Shown here piece after piece: positions 1 through 9,247 of a DNA stretch of 64,000 nt. The notes below the pieces were generated by a model that was not told the origin of the DNA, made no database searches, and saw only the letters and a list, made by a program, of their open reading frames with translations. The translations under genes and the position numbers were made by a program. The DNA comes from Onthophagus taurus (lineage: Eukaryota > Arthropoda > Insecta > Coleoptera > Scarabaeidae): the NCBI RefSeq assembly GCF_036711975.1, contig NW_027248950.1, positions 248,001 to 312,000 on the forward strand, given 5' to 3'. Numbering within the stretch: the stretch's first letter is position 1; the number at the start of each line of letters is the position of its first letter.

Positions 1-1828
1 TAATTGGTGACACTTTTGTTTTAGCGATAAGGATTGAAACACGCACTTCATCGCCCGAAACAACCCGAAGGTAAACCACCGCACCATAAGCGCTGTTCGA
101 GGCGTCAGCGAATCCATGAACCTCGACCGATTGTGCACAGTCCGACAACCCAAGCCACCTCGGTACCCGAATAGTTGGAACCTCTTTAAGATTATCAAGG
201 AAAAAACTCCACCGCGTCACCAAATCGCTTGGTAAAGAATCGTCCCACTCAAGATTTCGAGTCCACAGCTCTTGCATAAAGATTTTGGCTGTAACAACGA
301 TAGGAGCTGGCCAGCCGAGCGGGTCAAACAACCGCGCGATAAAGGATAAGATGACGCGTTTGGTAAGTTCGAATGGTTTATCAGTATATGACTTGAAACT
401 GAACAAAAAATTATCCTCTGAATTGTTCCAGAGCAATCCCAACGCACGCGGCGAGTTTGATTCGTCTAACTTAACAGTACTTGAACCTGAAAGGAATTCA
501 GGAGCTAAAGAACGAAGCACTTCAGGATGATTCGACGTCCATTTTCGCGCAGTAAAACCGCCCGCCGTCAGGATAAGGTTCACTTGAAAGATAACCTCCT
601 GAACCTTGTCTAGATCGTTCGCGCCCGAGAGGATGTCGTCCACATAGGTGTCCAGTCGAATAACAGAAGCTCCCAGAGGCTGTGAGCTTAAGTGTTCGTC
701 CGCTAGCTGCCGAAGGCACCGAATCGCTAAGTATGGCGCGCACGATAACCCGTAAGTAACGGTACTTAGCTGATAGGTTTGAATAGGATCCGTACAGTTT
801 TCACGCCAATCGATTTGTTGATACCGCCAATCGTCTGGATGTACTTTAATCTGTCTGTACATTTTTTCTAAATCACACGCGAATACCACCGGATGGCGTC
901 TCCACCGGAGAAGAACGTCGACCAACTCGGTTTGAAGTTTAGGCCCGGTATGGAGACATTCATTTAACGACATGCCCGAAGATGTTTTCTGGGACCCATT
1001 AAACACGACGCGCAATTTTGTGGTCGAACTGCTCTCCCGAATAACTCCATGATGAGGCAAATAGAATTGAGGAAGTTCACGAAGCGGGGCCGATACTTGA
1101 CGCATGTGATCCAATTCAAGGTATTCACACATAAATTGATTGTACTTCTGTTTAAAATTCAAATTTTTGGCGAATCTCAGTTCAAGTCTTGTGAAAGTCT
1201 GTATGGCAATCGGATAAGAAGCGCCCAATTCAGTGGGAGACCGACGGAAAGGAAGACGAACCACGAAACGACCGTTTAAATCACGCGAATAGTTACTCAC
1301 AAAGTGATCTTCGCGCTCTTTTTCGTCCGGCGAAATACAGGGAACCGAAACCGTATCGTCTTCCTGTTGCCAAAAACGTTGAATAATTTCAAGGAGTTCC
1401 CGATCAATCGAACATTGAAACGCGAACGGGTTTGAGTTTGAAGACGGTTGATCGGCCATGATACCGGAAAGAATCCACCCGAGGGAGGTTTGTTGAGCCA
1501 CGAGCGATCCATCCTCGCTTCTTCGAATTCCATCTTGAATTATTTTTGAGTAGAAAGTAACCCCAAGAATCAAATCAATATTTCTAGATGATGTAAAATC
1601 AGGATCAGCTAGCGGAAGGTCTGCTAACTCGAAGGGAATATGCGCTGTTCTTTTTTGAGGAAGATATGCGGTAAGTTTCGGGAGAATTAGAGCTTCTTCT
1701 TCGTATGAAATGAAAGGGTTCACTTTTGATGCTAGTTTAATGTTCACAGTACCGCGTGAGACACTGGTGTGCTGCGACCCAATGCCAAAGATTGGGATAC
1801 TGGCTGAATGACGCGAAATCTGCAACTG
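1..1828 (-). CDS. pol: BEL/Pao retrotransposon pol, partial (protease end, RT, RNase H start)
   Basis: One minus-strand frame is open from just after a TAA (1829-1831) to the window edge, about 609 codons, with no internal stop seen. In reading order it shows a protease-like tail and linker ('DLILGVTFYSKII' near 1590-1545, then 'LGWILSG' near 1480-1460), a Pao-type reverse transcriptase ('LRVVFNGSQ' near 1015, catalytic 'YVDDILSG' near 655-630) and the beginning of RNase H ('VHGFADASNSAYGAVVY' near 125-70). The family copies element RNA into DNA in the cytoplasm. No gag, start codon or LTR is visible on the 5' side, where coding similarity stops at 1828, so the copy is probably 5'-truncated; the rest of RNase H and the integrase would lie outside the window. 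An open frame of this length suggests a fairly recent copy. The Pao assignment rests on motif recognition. Confidence 0.85.
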
Positions 1829-1831
1829 TTA

Positions 1832-2305
1832 CAAAAAATGTAAAATTCAGTCTTTCTTCTTCTCGTTCCTCCGCCGCATCGCTGCGAGACTTCTAACAAA
1901 GTTCTTTCAGACTTTTATTTATCGTTTTCGGTCATTTATTTAGTTAAAAATCTCGCAGCTCTCTTCTTTTTTCGTTTTCACCGTTTTTCATAAGTTTTTG
2001 TATATCTTTTAAATATTTTATTTTTAATTTCTTAGATTTAACTTCACAAAATTTTGTATTCAACCTCTGTAACCTTTTCGACCTTCAAAATCTTGTACAC
2101 GTTATTGCGTATTAATTTTTGATTTCAATATGTTCCAATTTAAAATTTTCACCGTTTTTCTCGCTTGTGTGTATCTTAAACATTGACTGTTTTTTATTTT
2201 TTATTTCTGCGTTTTTTGTAGTTTCGACTGATGATGAGGTGATACCTCGAAGCTAATATCGATGCAAATCTGAATAAACGCAAGTAAGAGGTTAATTTTT
2301 GACTT
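1832..2305 (+). repeat. Penelope-like terminal region fragment
   Basis: Non-coding AT-rich stretch. Its last ~120 bases resemble, on the opposite strand, the sequence flanking the Penelope-like element at 6312-6480. The shared parts are a T-rich run, 'GTTTCGACTGA', a short GAGG/CCTC hairpin, 'TCGAAGCTA' or its variant, then an A-rich end with 'AATAAACGCAAG'. I infer a detached terminal repeat of a Penelope-like element. The left boundary is uncertain. Confidence 0.45.
2221..2258 (+). ncRNA. hammerhead-like motif / conserved Penelope hairpin
   Basis: CTGATGA at 2228-2234 is followed by one extra base, a 4-bp stem (GAGG 2236-2239 with CCTC 2245-2248) and GAAG. Outside this, TAGTTTCGA and TCGAAGCTA can pair with each other, which would hide the would-be catalytic bases. 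It may therefore be a structured Penelope hairpin rather than an active ribozyme. Hammerhead motifs are known in the terminal repeats of Penelope-like elements. Confidence 0.25.
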
Positions 2306-3039
2306 TTACTAACATACACCTTGCAACATGGATAACTACAATATTATATATTTTTGGTGCATAGAACATGAAGCACTTTTGACCGATCGCTTTAGAAACC
2401 CTTGCCGGTTGAAGGTCCATACGAACCTTCGATCTAGTATGGTGCCCATGATCAACACTCCACATAGTGGTCGGTGATTTTAATATACAGGGTGAGTCAG
2501 AAAGAATGGGAAATCCGAATACCGGAGACACTAAACACCAAAATATGACGATTTGCCCTAACATCTCTTATACAAATGTCGGTGGTTTTCACCGAAAATT
2601 CTTGATAATTTTGAAGCTTTTTGTACTATTAACATAAAATTTGGTAGTTATATATTTTCGAGCATAAGAAATACGAATTTGTTTTGTGATTACTCGTAGA
2701 GGGCACTAGATACACACTGCACGTTTGAGATATCAAGTGATGACTATTTTGTCAGTTGAGGTATGGTGAATTAGAACCAGAAATCTGAAGGAGCTTTCAA
2801 TTCTACACAAAAAAGGTAGTCTTGCTTACATTGTTTAGGTCTAGTGGTTTCCAAGTTATCTGCTTTTAATTGTTTCAAAGTAATTTTAAGGTTAACATTT
2901 AAAATCAATAACACACAGTAACAATAGCAATTAGTAACGATAATAATCGATAACAATAATAATTAATTAATAACAATAGAATATTGTGACTATATTCAAA
3001 AATTCAGTGGATTTAAATCTGGATTTCTTACTACAATGC
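2306..3039. other. intergenic, repeat-derived, no gene seen
   Basis: AT-rich sequence. Near 2485 it holds 'ACAGGGTGAGTCAGAAAG', a phrase I recognise from many insect interspersed repeats. No open frame with protein-like composition was found on either strand. Confidence 0.4.
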
Positions 3040-4342
3040 GATCAAGAAAGCCGGTCCGCTAAAAACTACTTTCCCAAGCGCTTGATGCCAATACTTACTG
3101 CCCTCGTCAGAGCGGTCACACCCTCCTTCCACTTGTTTTAATAGTGGTGGGGAAATGGGAGGAAACTTTTAGTTTAGTAAACATAACCTTAAAAACTCAC
3201 ACGCACAAAATTACAAATGTTACTCTCGTTAAAGAAAATTCGAAATAAATTCTCTCTGGAGTTAGATTGGTGAATGTAAATTTAAATTATGATGAAAATA
3301 ATTAAAAAGGATTAATTAATAAAAAGAAAACGTTGAAACTATTCTTTTGTAATTAATTTATTTCATAAATCAAAAAAAGATCTTTTATTTTATTATAAAA
3401 ATTAAGGTTTAGAAGTTTTATTTATTATAAAACGAATTCAAAATGTTGACCATTCTTTTCTAAACATAAAGTGATTCTCTGCAGTTATTTTCTTTTCTGA
3501 ACATAAAGTTGCTCTGCAGTTATTTGTTGAACATTGTGTCGTATTGCATCTTCCAATTCTTCTATGGTCTGTAAACGGTTTTTGTAGACAGAATTTTTGA
3601 AATGACCGAATAAAAAGAAATTTAGTGGGGTTAGATCGGGTGAGTGAGGTGGCCAACATCCTCTACCGATTACTCAATCATCATAAAATTCATGAAGGAA
3701 TCTTTTGTTTGTTCGTGCAGTTGCATTGTCATGTTGAAAAAATCCTTCTTCCAATTCATCATCATGTAATTATTCAATGAATTCTTGTAACAAACCACTT
3801 TGACAACTTTCCTAATGTCATGACATAAGGTAATTCACTACATTTTCCAGGCATGTCTCCCTAAATTCCTCTACACAAAGACTTGTTGAATATTTTCATA
3901 CCCCATTTTGATCTTTTACTCCATTTCGGAGATAAGATTGGAGAAGAAACTTTGAAACTTGTCTTCTTCTAAGGTGAACGGTATGATTTAACCTAAAAAT
4001 AAATCAACGAAATTTATACCAAACCGATTTAAAATAAAATAATTATTTACCTTAGAGAAAAATCACAATCGAATTTTTGTCTTAATAAAGACAGATAATA
4101 TTAAATAAAACCGCAATAAATTCATAATGAAATATTGAAACACCAAACGCCAAAATCAAGAACACGACTCTGACCTCAGCTGATCGAAACCATTGAAACT
4201 AAAAATCGATATCACCTCGTCGACCAATAAGAACGATGAAAATTAAAAACAAGTAGAGATGGGAGGAGGCTGTGACGAGGACAGTAAGTATTGGTATCAA
4301 GCGTTTGGGAAAGTAGTTTTTAGCGGACCGGCTTTTTTGATC
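3040..4342. mobile_element. Tc1/mariner-type DNA transposon with ~100-bp terminal inverted repeats
   Basis: Both ends read inward from 'GATCAA(G/A)AAAGCCGGTCCGC' and remain matched for about 100 bp with a few differences (3040 to about 3145 against 4342 to about 4240). Total length is about 1.3 kb. The interior holds a broken transposase on the minus strand. No clear target-site duplication is visible beside the GATC ends. A right-half copy of the same family lies at 47063-47692. Confidence 0.75.
3500..3960 (-). pseudogene. Tc1/mariner-superfamily transposase remnant
   Basis: The minus strand around 3662-3500 reads 'PPHSPDLTPLNFFLFGHFK' and 'LQTIEELEDAIRHNVQQI', the C-terminal hallmark of IS630/Tc1/mariner DDE transposases. 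Upstream (3770-3690), in a broken frame, there are traces of the aspartate block 'DNATAHPAR', which is better kept in the copy near 47100. Such enzymes cut and paste DNA at the element ends. Stops and frameshifts make this copy inactive. It sits inside matched inverted repeats, so it is the element's own gene. The N-terminal DNA-binding part is not recognisable. Confidence 0.65.
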
Positions 4343-5484
4343 TCTCGGTATGTTAAACAAAGCAGAATATTTTACTCAGGTTTTTAAAGGTAATAATGTT
4401 TACTTTCCAATTATCTAATCACGAATTGAGGCAATATGTTTAAGTCTTAGTTGTGATCATAGTTAAAGCAATGCAAACCATGATTATGATAAATGATGAA
4501 CTAAGAACTTAAAACTATGACTAACAATAAGACTAAAACATGTTACATGAATCTTGTTCCTTTTCGTTTTGTCTTAATTCTGATAAATTTTGCTAGGTTT
4601 GTTATTATTTGGCTCACTTTAATTTAAGATTAACTTTAAGTTATAGTAATAATAATAAAGCATTAATTAAGTTTCAAATATTTTTGCATTTTAATTGATA
4701 GGAACAGAAACAAATAAAAAGAAATATTAAAGTTTTATATCAATTGTTAATTCGGAAACAATAATTATTTTATCACTAATACTGTGTACTTTTAATTTTA
4801 GTTGCTCTGTAGTATTTTTTTATTCTGGCTGTCTTAAATCTGTTGTTTACAATAACAATTCGTATTCCTAAATTTGTCTAGAAGTTTATTTGACTTATGG
4901 TATGCTAGAGTTTTTCATGGGTTTTCCTCTAGCCTTGAAGCAAATGCTTTACCATTGTACAAAAACGCACCCTTTTGCCATGAAAACGATTAAATATTTA
5001 AAAATTTATAGTTGTAAATTTTTGTCTATAAATATACATAGATTTCTTCTTCTGAAGTTTGCATTTTTATTTAATAATATTTTATTAGTTTTTTTTAATA
5101 ACAAGTCCAAAAAAATCACTGTTTTCATCTTAAAACTTGTCCAAGTTTTGAGATGACAATTTTTGATTTTTTGGAACTTATTATTAAAAAAAAATTTAAA
5201 GAGTAATGAGATTTTTATTTAAACGAGCATTCAAATTCCCGCTCGTATTTATCGATCGACTACACTACCGCCATCTACACAGTTTCAATTCTCTAGAGAG
5301 AGAGAGAGAATATTAGGTCCAAATGAGAGCGGTATAAGTTAAGCATCTGGTCATCTGTGGTTGTTTTGTTCTCCATTTTAACGTGTCTAATTTTACTGCA
5401 TTTTTAACTATTTTTTAACTTTTTACTTTTAAATTAGTAGTGTGTTTAATGTAGTGTATCTCTGTGATTTATTTATTTACCAAA
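4343..5484. other. AT-rich intergenic stretch, no gene supported
   Basis: Very AT-rich. A short open frame at 4890-5156 has low-complexity, hydrophobic composition and no family resemblance. An (AG)n run occurs at about 5297-5309. Nothing else was identified. Confidence 0.4.
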
Positions 5485-5650
5485 AGAACGCGTAATTATT
5501 TGTTAAAGAAGCGAAATCAAAACTTATTATTGACAATTAGACGTGGTGCCTGATGACGGTTTAATAACCGAAACAAATTTGTAGCACCGATAATTAAAAA
5601 TAAAATATCATCTTTCAAAGGAAATATTGTTTTCTCAATACATATAATTA
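5485..5650 (+). repeat. Penelope-like 3' terminal fragment
   Basis: The segment contains a hammerhead-like motif (5545-5588) followed by an A-rich tail with 'AATAAAATATCATC', the layout seen at ends of Penelope-like elements. There is no coding part nearby, so this would be a detached end. Confidence 0.4.
5545..5588 (+). ncRNA. hammerhead-ribozyme-like motif
   Basis: This is the best of the hammerhead-like motifs here. Stem I is GGTGC (5545-5549) with GCACC (5584-5588). CTGATGA lies at 5550-5556 and stem II is GGTT/AACC (5558-5561 with 5566-5569). GAAA follows at 5570-5573, then a short self-complementary stem III (ACAAATTTGT) ending in GTA, an allowed cleavage triplet. One extra C (5557) sits between the core and stem II, which is not canonical. 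Very short palindromic third stems are reported for Penelope-type hammerheads, which may act as dimers. Confidence 0.45.
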
Positions 5651-5683
5651 ATATTATAAAGATGAACCTGGAGGTGAATATCG

Positions 5684-5940
5684 CTAATCAAAATGTAAGT
5701 CTCTTAATTGATTGCTGGAATTTTGTGTAATGTTCGTTGTAGCGTACCCTGACGAAGATAAGAATATATTTATCGAAAGCTTCCCCCTGTTTTGGTTGAT
5801 TTCAGAATAATTAAACTTAACGTTGTACAACCAGTACTTCCACCCTCTTTTTTTATCTAACCTTACAAAATTACAATTGCCAGTTATTACATTTTTGAAT
5901 ACTAGTTGATATTGACACTTGTTCAATTTAGGTTTTAGTT
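5684..5940. repeat. Penelope-like terminal fragment (second)
   Basis: Contains 'CTGACGA', one extra base, a GATAA/TTATC stem and 'GAAAGCTTC' at 5750-5785, repeating the architecture of the neighbouring motif. An 80-codon minus-strand frame overlaps it but resembles no protein I know; I treat it as chance. Confidence 0.3.
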
Positions 5941-6000
5941 ATTTCTTTACAGGGATTATTAAATTTTATAAATTTATTTTCCTCAACGGCGATAAATCTA

Positions 6001-6311
6001 AGTAGTACCTCCTCCTCGAACCTGCGTTCTAGGAGGAGGTTCTTGAATCGGCAAATTTTTTTGGGGGTCAGAGGAGGTTCGATGAGGAGAGGAGGTTCTT
6101 GAATCGGTGATTCTTTTAGGGGTCGGAGGAGATTCGATGAGGAGAGGAGGAGGTCAATTAACTTGAGACGAAATTATTAAAAATTCATTTTTATTTATGT
6201 AGGTCATGTTATTTTGAGAAAGTTATTAAAAATGTATCTTTATATGTTTACCTAGATGAAAACAATGACTATGTTTATCCTTCGACGTTTCTCAATGAAC
6301 TGTTAGAACAT
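6001..6311 (+). mobile_element. Polinton left-end fragment, copy 1, first part
   Basis: Matches 50822 to about 51170, the left end of the large Polinton in this window, starting at the same 'AGTAGTA'. It lacks most of the left arm of the 22-bp terminal palindrome. It is cut at 6311 by the Penelope-like insertion and resumes at 8548. Confidence 0.75.
6301..6311 (+). repeat. 11-bp target-site duplication, left copy
   Basis: TGTTAGAACAT here and again at 8537-8547 bracket the Penelope-like insertion. The corresponding uninterrupted site near 51170 has a related sequence. Confidence 0.7.
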
Positions 6312-6379
6312 ATTAAAAATTATACCAAAAAGATATACTAGAAAAAACTTCTTTAGCTTGCTTTTATTTAAATATATAT

Positions 6380-6424
6380 CGGGACTAGTTTCGAGGTTAC
6401 ACCCTCATCTTCAGTCGAAACTAG
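6380..6424 (-). ncRNA. Penelope hairpin with hammerhead-like core
   Basis: The minus strand has CTGAAGA, an extra T, a GAGG/CCTC stem and GAAAC followed by TAGTC. A perfect 10-bp inverted repeat (CTAGTTTCGA / TCGAAACTAG) encloses it and would compete with the hammerhead fold. It shares this enclosing stem with the motif at 2221-2258, so this is a family feature. Ribozyme activity is doubtful. Confidence 0.3.
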
Positions 6425-6789
6425 CAAAGACGAAAAAACGAAAAACACATTAAAATATTAAAATAAAACAGTTTAAAAAACTTACAGTCAAAATTTTCAA
6501 AGCGATTTATACATGAAAAGCGAAAAACTCAAACGAAAAAACATTATCTCAAAGAAAACTTCTTTAGAAGGTATGAACACGTTAAAATTGAAAAATAAAT
6601 AATCACAATAAAAACATTCACAATATAACTCAAAATGTAAAATAAACATACGACATCAAAATATATTAAAAATTTTTGTCAAAAACGAAAAACGAAAAGA
6701 TGTCGACGGTGAGACGAGAACAAAGGAACTGGGAAAAAGACTTGAGCGGGTTTTAAACCTGCATTGAACTACCCGGGCAAATAAACTTG

Positions 6790-8080
6790 TTATATAATTG
6801 TTTTATGATCTCTCAGAGACATAAAAATAGGTTTATTATATAATTGAAGTTGATCATTTAATAATTCGCAGTTATTGTTATTTTTGTGTTTGTTAATTTC
6901 CAAAATTTCGAGCAGATCTAGCCTATAACCTTTTTCACATTTATGTAGAAGTTTAGTGTTATTATAGTCTATCTTGTGGCCTGTTTCAATGTGATGTTTG
7001 AATACATTGGAATTATCTTTGGTTTTGTGTTCTCGTATACGAGTCTCCAATTTACGCCCTGTTTGCCCAATATAAACTGAGTTACAATTAGAACAACCAA
7101 TAGAATATATGCCACATTCTTTGAAAATATCTTTGTTCTTCATATGGTAGTTGGATAAAAGTCGAAGAATCGTGTTATTATTCGAAAATGCCAAGGAAAG
7201 ATTATATTTGGAAAAAATGTGTTTTGCCTGAAAGGTGACATTATTGAAAGGAATGGGCTTATATTTCAAATTATTTAGAGTTTTAACATAAAGTGGGTCT
7301 CTTTGTTGCTGTATTTTATGAAATAATCTATTAATAATATGTTTTGGGAATTTATTATTATATGCAAGCTCAAACACATAGTCAATTTCTTTTATCCTAT
7401 TCTGTTCGGAGAGGGGATAGTTAAATATTCTATTTATTAAAAATCTAAAATTAGCAAGTTTTTGTGACATAGGATGTTCTGAATCATAGGGAATAGTTGT
7501 TGAGATGGTCGATGGTTTCCTATGAATGTTGTACTCAATTTTATATTTATCTGTTCTTGTTAAATTTAAGTCTAGAAAATTAAGTTGATCATTTTCTTCA
7601 ATTTCTATGGTAAATTTAAGGTTCTTATTAACTTTATTCAAATAATTCAAAAAAACTCATCAAATTTTCTCTGTTCCCTTCCCAAATGCAAAAAACGTCG
7701 TCGACATATCTCACCCATTTACTAATATTTTTCTTGTGAGGATTAATATTATTTATAATATAGTTTTGTTCGATGTAATCTAAAAAGATATCTGCTAGGA
7801 GACCTGATAAAGGCATGCCCATAGGTAAACCTTCCGAGATAAAGTAGTATTCGTTGTTAAACGTACAATAATTTTGAGTGACTATGTGTTTTAAAATATA
7901 ATTTAAATGTTCGACGATCGTTTTATTATCTGAAAATGAGTTAAATATTTTTGACGTTATTTCTAATGTTTGGTCAATTGGAACATTTGAGTGAAGGTTA
8001 GTGACGTCGAAGGAAACAAGAATTTTGTCTTTTATTTTTAAATCTTTAGTCATTTCTATGAATTGGGTGGAATTATCATA
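6790..8080 (-). pseudogene. Penelope-like reverse transcriptase with GIY-YIG endonuclease
   Basis: The upstream frame (8080-7634) gives the RT palm: 'FDVTNLHSNVPI', 'EGLPMGMPLSGLLADIFL' and catalytic 'RYVDDVF'. The downstream frame (7650-6790, 286 aa) gives the RT C-terminal part ('NFLDLNLTR', 'HRKPSTIS') and a GIY-YIG nuclease ('CGIYSIGCSNCNSVYIGQTGRKLETRIREH', shown as two blocks: CGIYSIGC and VYIGQTGRKLETRIREH). This pairing defines endonuclease-bearing Penelope-like elements, which nick the target and copy RNA in place. The two frames overlap by 17 bases but differ in phase, so a frameshift separates RT thumb from fingers/palm. The N-terminal part is lost at the foldback element. A dead copy is most likely. 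Confidence 0.85.
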
Positions 8081-8219
8081 TATTATACAACAAGACGATC
8101 GAAAATACTCGATAATACGAGACGTATTGCCTGAAACACCACGAGACCGAAGGTCGAGTGGTGTTTTTTAAGGCAATACGTCGAGATTCGAGTATTTTCG
8201 ATTGTCGTGTTGTATATGG
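8079..8219. mobile_element. short foldback MITE-like element
   Basis: A near-palindrome: about 60-bp arms ('GATCGAAAATACTCGA', 'GACGTATTGCCT', 'CACCACGAG' on one side and their complements on the other) around a centre near 8150 that reads ACCGAAGG. Arms are roughly 85 percent matched by eye. It lies exactly where Penelope RT similarity ends. The 'CACGAG..CGAAGG..CGAGTGG' core is reminiscent of the palindromic elements at 11500 and 49790. Confidence 0.6.
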
Positions 8220-8536
8220 CTAGACTATTTCATGAATAAAAAATATACATATTTTTAGAATTTTTATATTTTTTTAATAAATTACATTGATTGTTATGGA
8301 AACATGCATGGATGTCTCGAAATTAATTAAATGTCAAACAAGCGATAATACAAAGGTTCGTATTATCGTTCTCCATGGTTACGGCCAAATAACCGCTGAA
8401 ATACTCGCAATTGACGGAAAACCGCGAATTCTTATTGGCTGTTAACGATACGAATGAAATAGTCAATGGAGTACTTCGGAGCAAAGTTAATATCCTTAAA
8501 TATGTTTAACATAAAATTAACAAGTTTTTGGGTAGG

Positions 8537-8547
8537 TGTTAGAACAT
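8537..8547 (+). repeat. 11-bp target-site duplication, right copy
   Basis: TGTTAGAACAT; see the left copy at 6301-6311. Confidence 0.7.
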
Positions 8548-9112
8548 GTCTTCGATATATCTTTTAACTTATTATACACAAAAAGGTATACGGTTTTGAG
8601 ACATGTAGTTATACAAATAAGTGAGTCACGACCTACCTGCGGGATATTTTTTTATTCTATTATGTAAAGGTATACGGGGCTTTAAAATATGCGAGGAGGT
8701 TCTTAAATCAGCAAATTTTTTTGGGGGATACGTTCGAGGAGGAGGTCAATTACCTTGATACTAGTAAGTGAGTCATGATCTACCTGCGAGATATATGTTT
8801 TTTTAATTTATTATGCAAAGGTATGCTGAGTTTAAAAATATACGTGTATACAAATGCACTCGATGCATCCTCCTCCTCCCAATAAGTTTCAGGAACGGTG
8901 AGGGTTTATAAACGCCTGCGAAATGTGGTATTGACGTAGTTCTTTCATAACAAGTAGAAGTGTACAACATTAAATTGTAAAATGGTCGTGTGTGAGGATT
9001 GTGGAAAAAGTTTTACTTGAGTTGACAATTTAAAAAGGCATCAACGATGATCTTGTATTGGCAAGAGAATCAAGCTTGACGCACCGCAAATTCCAAAAGC
9101 AGTAAAATGTGA
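8548..9112 (+). mobile_element. Polinton left-end fragment, copy 1, second part
   Basis: Collinear with about 51172-51735: the 'CTACCTGC(G)GGATATTTTTT' repeats, the TATA-like box and the start of the C2H2/polymerase gene. Similarity ends abruptly at 9112 within the second zinc finger, so this is a solitary 5' fragment of a Polinton. Confidence 0.75.
8983..9112 (+). pseudogene. truncated start of the Polinton C2H2-PolB gene
   Basis: Begins with the same 'MVVCEDCGKSFT' as the intact gene at 51600 but has an in-frame TGA in place of the following arginine codon (near 9019). It is cut at 9112, about 43 codons in. Only the first C2H2 finger and part of the second are represented. Non-functional. 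Confidence 0.8.
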
Positions 9113-9247
9113 AAACTCAAATCCGACATTTTCAGTTTTTTAATAATCTATCATTACCTATTACTTTTCGCCAAAGACAGATTGTTTTATTTAATTAAAA
9201 AAAAATTACTTGATTTTTATTTGATTCAATATAACAAAGATATCTAT

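Larger units (their letters stand above)
6312..8536 (-). mobile_element. Penelope-like element inserted in a Polinton end
   Basis: A 2.2-kb insertion bounded by an 11-bp duplication. The minus strand carries RT and GIY-YIG coding sequence (8080-6790), followed by a non-coding tail (6789-6312) with a conserved Penelope hairpin. The 5' side is disturbed: RT similarity stops at about 8080, where a foldback element (8079-8219) begins, and 8220-8536 holds a further inverted pair (GACTATTTCAT / ATGAAATAGTC). Confidence 0.75.

Noticed and set aside
4890-5156. 88-codon plus-strand open frame
   Set aside because: Low-complexity, F/L/K-rich, in very AT-rich DNA; no family resemblance or flanking signals.
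5684-5926. 80-codon minus-strand frame, superficially like an envelope tail
   Set aside because: It overlaps a Penelope-like terminal block with a hammerhead-like motif; the few shared residues with the env gene at 46 kb are not convincing.
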